NCBI GenBank assembly: GCA_964399165.1 | Contig: CAYNPO010000017.1 | Location: 1 to 64,000 of the forward strand | Direction of reading: 5' to 3' | From: UBA6144 sp964399165 | Lineage (GTDB): Bacteria > Bdellovibrionota > Bacteriovoracia > Bacteriovoracales > Bacteriovoracaceae | Length of the DNA stretch: 64,000 nucleotides | Shown here: piece after piece, positions 56,210-64,000 of the stretch | Layout of the letters: the number at the start of each line of letters is the position of its first letter | Numbering within the stretch: the first letter of the stretch is position 1 | Position numbers and translations under genes: made by a program | The notes under the pieces: model-generated | What the model saw: the letters and a program-made list of their open reading frames with translations, nothing else | What the model was told of the DNA's origin: nothing | Database searches by the model: none

Positions 56210-58144
56210 CTAAACCTCTTCGCCGACTCCTTCGACTGCGGGAAAGTATTCCTGTTTGGGCCCGATCTTGTGGCCAGCTGGAAGGGGAACGCCCAGCTCC
56301 TCCAGTCTGAAGACATCCTCGGGCAGGTTGAGGGACTGGCGCACTTTTTCCATGGTGAAGGGCGCGAAGGGATGGAGCATGATCATGAGGTTCTTGAGCA
56401 CGTAGAAGCTGGTATAGAGCGCGTCTTGGCGGCCCTCCAGCGGGGCGCGGTCGTCGTGGGGCTTGAACTGCACGAACAGGCCGTTGATGGAGCGGGCATA
56501 GTTTTCGATCTGGAAGAGCAGCTGGGCGTATTCGGCGCGCTCCATGTTTTTCAGATAGAGCTGCACCAGTTTAATGGTGTCCTTCTCCACTTTCTCAAGG
56601 AGTTTGCCCGCGGGCACCTCGCCGTTGAATTTGGAGTGGCATGCAGAAATGGGCTTCTCGATGGCCGCGTTCATGGGACCGGCCAAGAACTTGTTGCGCT
56701 CGGCGAGCATGCCGAAGTCGAAGTTGGAGGCCTTCTCGGGCAGGCTCAGGAGAGCGAGCAGGTAGCGGATCTGGTCGGGGGCGTGGCCGAACTCATCTAG
56801 CATCTGGGCGGCGGAGTAGAAGTTGCCCCGGGATTTGCTCATCTTCTCGCCGTCCACCTGCAGGTGGAAGACGCTGAGGATGTCCGTCATCTGGAGTTCC
56901 CCGGGGGCGGGGAGGGTTTGGGGATCGGACTTCTGGCCGAGCCACATGGCTCCTTGCATGAGCACATAGAAATAGACGTTGTCTTGGCCGATGAACTGGA
57001 AGACCCGGCCCTCGGGGTTTTTCCAGAAACGGTCCACTTCGGATTCCGGGCGGCCCTTGGCTTTGAGGGCGGTCCTGCAGAATGAAATGGGCGCTATGAG
57101 GGAGTCAGGCCAGACGTAAAGAGTTTTGCCCTTCAGGTCTGGGTCGATGTCCGGTAGTGGGACGCCCCAGCTCACATCCCGGGTGATGGAGCGGTGGGCC
57201 CAGGCGTCCATGGGCGCGCAGGGGATGCCCTTTTCGGCGAGCATCTGAAGGCCGGTGGCGTAGTCGGCCTTGTTGTCGAACTGGACCACTACTTTCTTGC
57301 CAGGGGCGTAGCGGCTTTTATGCTTAGGGAGAGTGGGGCGCAGTTCTTTGAAGACGGGTTCATGGGAGTTGTCGAACTGGAAAGCGGGGAGGACGGTGTC
57401 GTGGACTTGGTTGAAAACGGCGGTCCGCCACTTGTTCTGCTTGGACTTGATCCAGGTGACCAAAGGATCCACCACCTTCGCCATGTCCAGCCACCAATGG
57501 ACCGTGTCCCGCAGTTCGGGCGTACCATCGCTCAGGGAGGATTTGGGTTTCACCAGCGCCGAAGGGTCGTACTGGGTGCCGCACACCTCGCACTCGTCGC
57601 TGTACGCGGAAGTGTTGGTGCAGGCGGGGTTGGGGCAGGTGCCGGTGACGTTGCGGTCCTGGAGGAAGCGCCCGATCTTGGGGTCAAACCACTGCTTGGT
57701 GGTTTTCTTCTCCAGCATGCCGTTCTTGTGCAGGTTTTTGAGGAACTCCTGGCACAGGGCCGAATGGTGGGGGAAGGTTTCGGGACGCGAGGTGCCGGAG
57801 TACACGTCCTGGGAGATGCCGTAGCGCTGGAGGGTATGCTTTTGCTTGGCGTGGATTTCCGCGATGAACTCCTGGACGCTCTTGCCGTTCTTGATGGCCG
57901 CCACTTCCGAAGTGGAGCCGTGGTCGTCGGTGCCGCACACGTAAAGCACGTTCTCCGCCCCGATCATCATGCGCATGTAGCGGGCCAGGATGTCCCCCGG
58001 CACGTGGGTGCCGGCCATGTGTCCCAGGTGCAAGTCAGCGTTGGCGTAGGGCATGCCGGCGGTGATCACCGCCGTGGCCGGACGCTTGAGGTTTTTGAGT
58101 ACGTCCTGGACGTTGGCGGGGGGAGTGTAGGCGGGTTTGTTCAT
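56210..58144 (-). CDS. metG: Methionyl-tRNA synthetase
   Basis: 644 residues. Class I synthetase with the HIGH motif as DLHLGHMAGTHV near residue 37, zinc knuckle CPNPACTNTSAYSDECEVC, KMSKS motif as EKMSKSRG, and a C-terminal anticodon-binding helix bundle. It charges initiator and elongator tRNA-Met. Essential core gene. The tRNA-binding C-terminal extension found in some bacteria is absent. Confidence 0.95.
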   Translation of the reverse strand: MNKPAYTPPANVQDVLKNLKRPATAVITAGMPYANADLHLGHMAGTHVPGDILARYMRMMIGAENVLYVCGTDDHGSTSEVAAIKNGKSVQEFIAEIHAKQKHTLQRYGISQDVYSGTSRPETFPHHSALCQEFLKNLHKNGMLEKKTTKQWFDPKIGRFLQDRNVTGTCPNPACTNTSAYSDECEVCGTQYDPSALVKPKSSLSDGTPELRDTVHWWLDMAKVVDPLVTWIKSKQNKWRTAVFNQVHDTVLPAFQFDNSHEPVFKELRPTLPKHKSRYAPGKKVVVQFDNKADYATGLQMLAEKGIPCAPMDAWAHRSITRDVSWGVPLPDIDPDLKGKTLYVWPDSLIAPISFCRTALKAKGRPESEVDRFWKNPEGRVFQFIGQDNVYFYVLMQGAMWLGQKSDPQTLPAPGELQMTDILSVFHLQVDGEKMSKSRGNFYSAAQMLDEFGHAPDQIRYLLALLSLPEKASNFDFGMLAERNKFLAGPMNAAIEKPISACHSKFNGEVPAGKLLEKVEKDTIKLVQLYLKNMERAEYAQLLFQIENYARSINGLFVQFKPHDDRAPLEGRQDALYTSFYVLKNLMIMLHPFAPFTMEKVRQSLNLPEDVFRLEELGVPLPAGHKIGPKQEYFPAVEGVGEEV

Positions 58145-58295
58145 GCCGGAATTCTAAACAAAAAGCTCAAGCCCGACCAATCCTTTTGGGGAGTTCGGCT
58201 CCTGGAAACGTCTTCGGGCAATTCTTGCCCGTTCTCCTCCCTCAGGCGGAAAAGTACCTCTCCGCTACCATGGAAGGAAGGGACTTCTCCCCCAA

Positions 58296-59303
58296 ATGCG
58301 AGTCGACGTGATCCGTTCGTCTTGGCCGCTTGCCGTACTTTTCTCCGCGCTGTGCGCGCAGGCTGCCCCCGTGCGCGTGATCGGCCAGCGCGGGCCCGCG
58401 AACATGGTGGGGACCCCAGGGGGGCCTGAGATCGTGCCTGCGACCCAGTTGGGAGACGAGGAAGCGCTGGCCGGCACGGCCGACCCGCCCCACGTCCCCG
58501 AACTGAGCACCGCCCCCGTGCGGGTGCTTGCCCCCCCTGCCGCGCCAGCGGCGCCGGCCCCGGGCGGGCCGAAAAAAACCACCCAAAAATCCGTTCCCAC
58601 CCGGGTCATTCGTCTTCCGGAGGAGCCGGCTCCTGTACGTCCAGGAGGGCTCACGGCGTCCATGCGCTATGACACCACGGCCATCTCCGCCTACGATCCC
58701 TCCACCGACGACGACGCCGACCTGCGCACCTCCTACGACGCGCGGGTGCAGGTGGCCTGGGCCAAAAGGTGGTCCGAAGCCTGGGCCAGCCGCCTGGTGG
58801 GACAGCTGCGTTTGGTGGACTTTGAACCCAACGAGGTCACCGCCAAGGAGCTGGTGGACCGCGAGCAGAACTTGCACGGGGCGAAGGTCCAGGTGGAGCA
58901 CGGGTTTTCTCCGAGCTTCTCGCTCGGGATAGGGGCGGGTTACCAGCAGCAGCTCTTCGTGAAGGCCCCCACTGCCGACCGGGTGGCCCTTGCCCCTTTG
59001 CTCATTCCCGAGGCGGGGCTCTCCGCCCGCATGCGTGTCATGGACGCCGGAAAAACCTCTGTCTGGCTGAACCTGGCTGGGGACTACCTGGCCTCCGCCC
59101 AGGGCGATGGCTTCAAGGCCAAGCCAGGCCACGCCTACCAAGCTGGCCTGGCCATGCGACGGATGGCAGCCGAGGGGCGCTTCGTGGAAGTGGAGGCCGG
59201 GTACCTGGAGCGCTCTCAGGACAGTGATGTGGTGAAGCTCGCCGAACGCTCCGTGTGGGCGAGGGTGAACTTCGATATAGCTTTGTTCGAGGGGGGCCGA
59301 TGA
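58296..59303 (+). CDS. Secreted Pro-rich protein with barrel-like C-terminus
   Basis: 335 residues: signal peptide (cleavage after AQA), a long Pro/Ala-rich linker (about residues 65-115), and a strand-rich C-terminal half ending RVNFDIALFEGGR. This looks like an outer-membrane barrel with a periplasmic linker. Its last 4 bases overlap the start of the LamG lipoprotein gene, so the two are made together and may form one surface complex. Confidence 0.65.
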   Translation: MRVDVIRSSWPLAVLFSALCAQAAPVRVIGQRGPANMVGTPGGPEIVPATQLGDEEALAGTADPPHVPELSTAPVRVLAPPAAPAAPAPGGPKKTTQKSVPTRVIRLPEEPAPVRPGGLTASMRYDTTAISAYDPSTDDDADLRTSYDARVQVAWAKRWSEAWASRLVGQLRLVDFEPNEVTAKELVDREQNLHGAKVQVEHGFSPSFSLGIGAGYQQQLFVKAPTADRVALAPLLIPEAGLSARMRVMDAGKTSVWLNLAGDYLASAQGDGFKAKPGHAYQAGLAMRRMAAEGRFVEVEAGYLERSQDSDVVKLAERSVWARVNFDIALFEGGR

Positions 59304-61786
59304 AAACCTGGCTTGCCCTCCTCCCGCTTCTCCTCCTCGGATCCTGCTTGCAGAAAAAGTCCCGCATCGGGAACGACTTCCTGGGCGCCGCGGGCTCCTT
59401 CACCATGGAAATCCCCTTCGACGCCGGCACCCAATCCAGCTACCTCTTCAACGACATCGCCTACTCCGCCAACATGACATTGGAACTGTTGAGCGGCCGC
59501 GTGCGCCTGAAGCTCTCGGGCCAGACTGACGACGCCACCACCAGTGGAGCTGGCTCGGGGGGATTCCAGGACGGCACGCTCCTAGGCGTGCAGTGGGACG
59601 ACACCAATGGGTACTTGCGCCTGGACTCCACCACCAACACAGCTGAGTTGGAGGAGAGTTGGGCCCCGGAATGGGCCTCCGTCGTGGGTTACTGGCGCTT
59701 CAACGAAGCCGCCGGCTCCGCAACGGTGGCCGACGATTCCCCCGGGGCCTCCTACGCGGCCACGGTGGGGGCTGGTGTGACCTTGGGGGGCACGGGCCAG
59801 CTCAACGGCTCGGCCGACTTACCGGGCGCCGCCGGCGCTGAAATCATCACAGGGACGGGCCCTGGGCTCACCACGGCCGGCACGGTCGCGCTGTGGGTGA
59901 ACGTGGCATCGTTTAACGGCGACGGCATCGTCATGCACCAGGGCCCGGCAGGCTCCGAGTCTTTCTCGATCCTCGCCACCGGGGATACCTTTTCCGCCAC
60001 CGCCTACTGGGACGACGCCACCAGCACCACCGTCAGCGCCGCCGCCCTCGCGGGCCAGTGGTACCACGTGGCCCTGGCCTATGACGGTTCCGAACTCGTG
60101 CTCTACTTGAACGGACACCGCGCCGACGGTGCCGCCGCCGTGGGGAAAACCTTCGCCACCCCCGCGAACTCTCAGGTGGGCTTCGGGATATACACCGACG
60201 CGGGCAACCACTTCATTGGAGGTGTGGACGAGGCTGCCTTGTGGGACGCTGGCCTGGACGCCGATGAGGTGCATGCCCTGTACGAGCGCCAGTCGCCCGT
60301 TCACGCTGGGCTTTTGACCTCCCGGGTGATGGACGGTTTCGCCTCCCAGTCCTGGAGCTCCCTGGCCATGTTGACCACGCTCCCTTTCCACAAACCCTTG
60401 TCCACCTCCGCCGAGGACACCAGCGCCACCGGCGGCTACCTGGAGCTGTCCGGCGACCTGGCCTCGGGACTCACACACCTCTGGCGATTCGACGAAACCG
60501 CCGGGGCCGTAGCCGCGGACGCGGTGGGGGGCCTCGACGGCACCCTGGCCAACAGTCCGGGGCTCGACCAACCGGGGCGCTTTAACCGTGCCATCCGCCT
60601 GGATCGCGCCAGCGTGGACCACGTGGAAATCCCCACCCACGACTTAGGCAACCAGTTCACCTTATCCTTCTGGGCGAAGATAAATCGGACCACGACCCTG
60701 TGGCACACGCTGGCCTCCAACTCCGGCAGCGGGTCCGCCGCCGACGGGTTCCGCATCGGGCTTAACACCTGGACCACCGGGGATGGCCGCGTGAGTCTGG
60801 AGACCGGCAACGGGGTGGCGGGCAACGCCGCCACCACGCCGGTGGGACTCGCCACCCCGTCGGTCTGGCACCACTACGCCTTCGTGGTGGACCGCACCGC
60901 CGGCACAGCCCAGATCTGGGTGGACGGGGTCCGCAGCAGCACCGACGAAACCATCCGCACCGACTTCAACACCAGCGGCGTCATCCGCTTCGGGGCAACC
61001 CTCAACAACGCCGGCCCTTTCGACGGATTGCTCGACGAGGCAGCGACATGGTCCCGGGCCCTGGACGCAGACGAGGTCCGTCAGTTGTACCGCCGTGGAG
61101 CCAACCGGCTCAGATACCAGGTGAGAAGCTGCGCCAACGACGACTGCTCGGACCAAAACGCTTCCCCAAACCTGGGCTGGAAAGGCCCCGATGACACCGC
61201 CGCCTCGTGGTTCTCTGAGCTCCACAACACCACCAACAACGTGCAAGGGGACGCCCCTTTGGCGACGTCTCCCACCATGACCTTCGCCAACTTCACCACC
61301 GCGCCCCTGGTGGTGGCGGACAACCGGTACTTCCAGTATCGGGTGGCCCTGGAAAACGACGACGCCGGCACCGCCGTGTGCAGCTACGACGCCGTGGCCA
61401 GCGCCTGCTCCCCCGAGCTGCGCTCGGTGGTGGTGGGCCCCGCCCACTACGACTCCACCGCCCGTACCATCACCACCAAAGCTTCCCTGGGACGGGCCTA
61501 CGTGCTGCTGGACAGCTTCGAGGAAACCGGCACCACCGACTGCACCGAGGGCGTGCGCTACGCTTTGAGCGCCGATGGCGACGACTTCCATTACTGGGAC
61601 GGCTCGAGCTGGACGGCTTCAGCCGGATACGCCACCGCCAGCGATGCGGCTACCATCAATGACCACATCGCTAGTTTCCCCACCCAGGTGGGACGGGGAA
61701 CCCTGCGGGTCAAGGCTTATCTCAAGTCCGATGGGGAAAGCGCCTGCGCGCTGGAAGGGATCAAGGTCACCGGGCGAAACTACTAG
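59300..61786 (+). CDS. Large lipoprotein with two LamG domains
   Basis: 828 residues. Lipobox LLLLGSCLQ (Cys 16). Two LamG/concanavalin-type domains are visible: VVGYWRFNEAAGSATVADDSPG ending FIGGVDEAALWDAGLDADEV, and LTHLWRFDETAGAVAADAVGG ending LDEAATWSRALDADEV. The C-terminal 180 residues are strand-rich with Cys pairs. LamG domains bind carbohydrate or protein ligands, so a surface adhesion role is inferred. Coupled to the barrel-like gene before it by a 4-base overlap. Confidence 0.85.
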   Translation: MKTWLALLPLLLLGSCLQKKSRIGNDFLGAAGSFTMEIPFDAGTQSSYLFNDIAYSANMTLELLSGRVRLKLSGQTDDATTSGAGSGGFQDGTLLGVQWDDTNGYLRLDSTTNTAELEESWAPEWASVVGYWRFNEAAGSATVADDSPGASYAATVGAGVTLGGTGQLNGSADLPGAAGAEIITGTGPGLTTAGTVALWVNVASFNGDGIVMHQGPAGSESFSILATGDTFSATAYWDDATSTTVSAAALAGQWYHVALAYDGSELVLYLNGHRADGAAAVGKTFATPANSQVGFGIYTDAGNHFIGGVDEAALWDAGLDADEVHALYERQSPVHAGLLTSRVMDGFASQSWSSLAMLTTLPFHKPLSTSAEDTSATGGYLELSGDLASGLTHLWRFDETAGAVAADAVGGLDGTLANSPGLDQPGRFNRAIRLDRASVDHVEIPTHDLGNQFTLSFWAKINRTTTLWHTLASNSGSGSAADGFRIGLNTWTTGDGRVSLETGNGVAGNAATTPVGLATPSVWHHYAFVVDRTAGTAQIWVDGVRSSTDETIRTDFNTSGVIRFGATLNNAGPFDGLLDEAATWSRALDADEVRQLYRRGANRLRYQVRSCANDDCSDQNASPNLGWKGPDDTAASWFSELHNTTNNVQGDAPLATSPTMTFANFTTAPLVVADNRYFQYRVALENDDAGTAVCSYDAVASACSPELRSVVVGPAHYDSTARTITTKASLGRAYVLLDSFEETGTTDCTEGVRYALSADGDDFHYWDGSSWTASAGYATASDAATINDHIASFPTQVGRGTLRVKAYLKSDGESACALEGIKVTGRNY

Positions 61787-61952
61787 GCTCCTTGATTGCC
61801 CCGAGCTCTCCGACTTCCTCCCTTTATCGCTAGTCGCGTTTCCAGTGGACGTTACCTTCAGTAGTAACGGTTTGAGTGTGGAAAGAATTGCAACCCTCAC
61901 GACGGGGGCGAGTTCAGGGAGTATGAACCTTACCCATTAATTGGAGGTTCCC

Positions 61953-62597
61953 ATGAACAAGCTACTCGCGACCACCTTCCTCATCCTGGCTTCCGGCGCC
62001 CTCCGGGCTGCTTGCCCCAACCTGGAGGGTGTGTACGAAGTCAATTTACAGGGTGCGCGGCTCACCTCACGCATCAATGAATCCGCTGTGGCGCCGGGAA
62101 CGTGCCTGTACAAGGGCAGGAAGGAAAATGCCTATGAAATCGACGCTAATCCCTTCCGCGTTTGGGTGAACTACGACGGCTGGTACGTTTCCAACAAAAA
62201 CCCGGAGGACGTGCGTCCCGGTACCCAGCGCTTGGCCCTGATCTCCAAAGGGGAGAGCAACTGCGTGTACTCCAACGTCGTGTTGGGTAACCTGTCCCTG
62301 GCCCAGGCCAAAGAACAACTCCGTGCCGGAACTTTCGCCGGCAACCGCCCGAGTTTCTCTTTGGAGCAGCACCGTGCGACCTCAGCGAACACTTACGAAC
62401 TCAACCCGGAAGGCCGCTCCGTGCGCACCCGGGACGAAGACTCCGACGTCACCAAAATGCGCCAAGAACTGTTGCGGGTCTTGCCGGACGGATCGATCTT
62501 TACACGCGATATCGAACGCTCCCATGGGCGCGTGCACTTCGCGTTCTTCCGGCACGACAATGAAGTGGCCTGTCTGTTCCGCCGCGTAGAAAATTAA
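61953..62597 (+). CDS. Secreted hypothetical protein
   Basis: 214 residues from ATG 61953 (TTGGAGG just before). Signal peptide (cleavage after LRA-AC), then a strand-rich domain with four Cys (ACPNLEG, GTCLYKG, SNCVYSN, VACLFRR). No known family. It stands alone between the LamG gene and the convergent SRPBCC gene. Confidence 0.6.
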   Translation: MNKLLATTFLILASGALRAACPNLEGVYEVNLQGARLTSRINESAVAPGTCLYKGRKENAYEIDANPFRVWVNYDGWYVSNKNPEDVRPGTQRLALISKGESNCVYSNVVLGNLSLAQAKEQLRAGTFAGNRPSFSLEQHRATSANTYELNPEGRSVRTRDEDSDVTKMRQELLRVLPDGSIFTRDIERSHGRVHFAFFRHDNEVACLFRRVEN

Positions 62598-62604
62598 TAG
62601 GCCA

Positions 62605-62627
62605 GCCGGGGGGGAGGTCCCCCCGGC
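62605..62627. terminator. GC-rich hairpin between convergent genes
   Basis: GCCGGGGGG (62605-62613) pairs with CCCCCCGGC (62619-62627), 5-base loop. It lies in the 37-bp gap between convergent stops and could end both transcripts, though it lacks a T-run. Confidence 0.5.
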
Positions 62628-62634
62628 GCACCGC

Positions 62635-63582
62635 TTAAGCCCCCAGTACCCCCTCCAACTTGTCGAAGGATCCGGTCCAGCCCGCGGTCATACCGGGACG
62701 CTCGGCCACGAAGGCCTTGATTTCCGCAGTGGTGGTAGTGCCGTGGCCCTCCATCCGCACCGTCACCCGTGTTTGCGCTGGGCCCTCTTCGGTGAATGTT
62801 ACCGTTACCAGCATGGCCTCGGGCCACACCGGCGCCATGGGGTGGCGGGAGACGCCACCGTGCTCGTCGCTGAAATGCTGGGTGTAGACCAGGCGCCCGG
62901 GCGCGATCTCCTGGTAGCGTAGCTTGCCATAGAAGCGCATGGAGCCGCCGTCGCCCATGAAAAAGAAGCTCTCGCCCCCCACGCGCACGTCGGCCCGTAC
63001 GAAGCTCATGTCCATGCCAGTGGGGGGGAGCCAGCGGACCAGGTGTTCGGTCCTGGTCCACATCTCCTGTACTCGAGCCAAGGGTGCCTGGAAGCTGCGG
63101 TTGATGAGGAACACGTCCTTCCCGCTGTCTTCTTCCTCCAGGTACTCGCCCAAGCGGTCCCAGGTGGAGTCTCCCCCGGCCTGCTTGATGAATTTCTTGA
63201 TCTCGGCGGCCGCCTCAGGCGTGGCCAGGGCCATGGTCATTTCCAGCTGCGTGCCTCCCTTCACGGCGGTGAACTCCATGGTCACGCGGAACAGGGGTGG
63301 GCGATCCTTGTGGCCGCCGTGGTCGTAAACCAGCCGCTTGTGCTCCACGACTTCGTGGTAGAGGGTGGTGTTGGGCATCTCCACCCCACCTGGGCCGTGC
63401 ATCATGTAATCCCAGTGGCCCCCGGGACGCAGGTCCTTGCTGAAAGTGGTGATGCTCCAACCCCGCGGGCCCCACCATTTGGCGGCCTGGGCTGGGTCGC
63501 AGATGGCGTCCCACACGGCCTTCACCGGTGCGGCGTAGAAGCGGGTGAGGTAAAGTTCGTTGGGCTTATTTTTTGCGGCCAT
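62635..63582 (-). CDS. Two-domain SRPBCC (AHSA1-type) protein
   Basis: 315 residues with two AHSA1/SRPBCC domains in tandem: ELYLTRFYAAPVKAVWDAICDPAQAAKWWGP at the start and INRSFQAPLARVQEMWTRTEHLVRWLPP at about residue 165. Each folds as a lipid/hydrophobic-ligand pocket. The first 17 bases overlap the ArsR-type gene upstream, so expression is under its control. ArsR-SRPBCC pairs are a common operon; ligand unknown. Confidence 0.88.
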   Translation of the reverse strand: MAAKNKPNELYLTRFYAAPVKAVWDAICDPAQAAKWWGPRGWSITTFSKDLRPGGHWDYMMHGPGGVEMPNTTLYHEVVEHKRLVYDHGGHKDRPPLFRVTMEFTAVKGGTQLEMTMALATPEAAAEIKKFIKQAGGDSTWDRLGEYLEEEDSGKDVFLINRSFQAPLARVQEMWTRTEHLVRWLPPTGMDMSFVRADVRVGGESFFFMGDGGSMRFYGKLRYQEIAPGRLVYTQHFSDEHGGVSRHPMAPVWPEAMLVTVTFTEEGPAQTRVTVRMEGHGTTTTAEIKAFVAERPGMTAGWTGSFDKLEGVLGA

Positions 63583-63928
63583 TCTTTCTTCCTTTCTTCT
63601 TTTGGTCGGCGGTGACGGTTTTTAAGTAGGCGTCGAGGCGGTCAAAACTTTCTTCCCAGAGAACTCGATAGTGCTCCATCCAGTCCGCCACGTCTTTAAG
63701 CGGCTCGGGACGCAAATGGCAGGAACGCCACTGCGCTTCCCGCGTCTTCGTGATCAACCCAGCCTTTTCCAGCACCTTTAGATGCTTGGTCACGGCGGGC
63801 AAGCTCATGGTCTTCAAAAAAGGGCGGGCCAGGTCAGAGACATTCGCTTCCCCATGGGAGAGCTGCTCCAACAACGCGCGGCGGGTTGGGTCAGCAAGGG
63901 CGGAGAAGGTCTGAGTCAGCTGGTCCAC
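63566..63928 (-). CDS. ArsR-family regulator of the SRPBCC operon
   Basis: 120 residues. Winged-helix core ALADPTRRALLEQLSHGEANVSDLARPFLKTMSLPAVTKHLKVLEKAGLI then a wing (TKTREAQWRSCHLRPEPLKD). No metal Cys pair, so it senses something else than a metal in the ArsR way. Basic C-terminal tail. Promoter and dyads lie directly upstream; autorepression is likely. Confidence 0.9.
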   Translation of the reverse strand: MDQLTQTFSALADPTRRALLEQLSHGEANVSDLARPFLKTMSLPAVTKHLKVLEKAGLITKTREAQWRSCHLRPEPLKDVADWMEHYRVLWEESFDRLDAYLKTVTADQKKKGRKNGRKK

Positions 63929-63973
63929 AATTAACTCCGTGGTTAATTAACTTACAGGTTAACTATAAGTCAA
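63929..63973 (-). promoter_or_regulatory. Promoter and operator of the ArsR-SRPBCC operon
   Basis: Minus strand: TTGACT (63973-63968), 17-base spacer, TTAATT (63950-63945). A perfect dyad AATTAAC-N6-GTTAATT (63929-63948) covers the -10 and the start region, and a further TTAAC/GTTAA pair lies in the spacer. ArsR-type repressors bind such AT-rich dyads. Confidence 0.8.
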
Positions 63974-64000
63974 GCCGAGTCCAGCCAACAGAGAAATTTT

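Overview
The window looks like a chromosome segment of a Gram-negative, predatory-type or Oligoflexia-like bacterium (Bdellovibrionota is my best guess, inferred from the mix of DUF3015, DUF4105, LamG lipoprotein, coupled ATGA operons and many small secreted proteins; no rRNA or tRNA gene is present to confirm it). The sequence has a 10-N assembly gap at 6449-6458. Base composition changes along it: about 1-9600 is clearly AT-richer, 9.9-24.4 kb is mixed, and most of 25-64 kb is GC-rich with a few AT-rich inserts (for example the lipoprotein at 31712).

Region 1 (1-9.6 kb) is a copper/heavy-metal island. It holds a CueR-type regulator, a multicopper oxidase with a Met/His repeat and an outer-membrane-barrel-like tail, a CopZ-like chaperone, a CopA-type P1B ATPase, DUF305 proteins, a periplasmic MerP-like protein overlapping a MerT-like membrane protein, a DUF3347-like protein and an ECF sigma factor whose 3' end is lost at a junction. 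Two back-to-back CueR-type promoters, both with the diagnostic 19-bp spacer, control the two copper arms.

Region 2 (9.9-24.4 kb) begins with a winged-helix/nucleotidyltransferase pair (nucleotidyltransferase frameshifted) behind two matched palindromes. It continues as an integrative island bounded by 16-bp direct repeats (10962-10977 and 24366-24381) that resemble a tRNA/tmRNA 3' end. Just inside each boundary lie TGCTAC repeats spaced exactly 11 bp. The cargo is a divalent-metal set (CDF transporter, half aquaporin, CzcA-type RND pump, a very short adaptor, TolC-like channel, two small Cys/His-rich secreted proteins), a histidine kinase-receiver protein, several gene remnants, an excisionase and tyrosine recombinase, and an MqsRA-like toxin-antitoxin module with a third gene.

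Region 3 (24.5-38.9 kb) carries secreted proteins, a chromate transporter, an M74 endopeptidase, a SWIM/SNF2 ATPase and then an accessory pocket. The pocket contains a GIY-YIG-DUF2075 helicase divergent from a MazG-like pyrophosphohydrolase, remnants and full copies of an ORF6N gene with a co-varying internal palindrome, and an orphan contractile-injection-system tape-measure (CIS_TMP) domain with its own signal peptide plus a decayed copy of its 3' end. A rhomboid protease and a MerR (CX7C) - cupin - split-permease unit follow.

Region 4 (38.9-64 kb) is mostly housekeeping or core-like. It includes a LitR/CarH-type B12-binding regulator divergent from a four-gene translationally coupled operon (folE, DUF2878, SDR, secreted protein) with 11-bp-spaced operator half-sites; truA, rlmN, metG; nitrobindin-like, PhnA and DUF2945 proteins; an imelysin/di-heme oxidoreductase iron-type cluster; cytochrome b561-like plus YceI; a barrel-LamG lipoprotein pair; and an ArsR-SRPBCC operon with a clear promoter.
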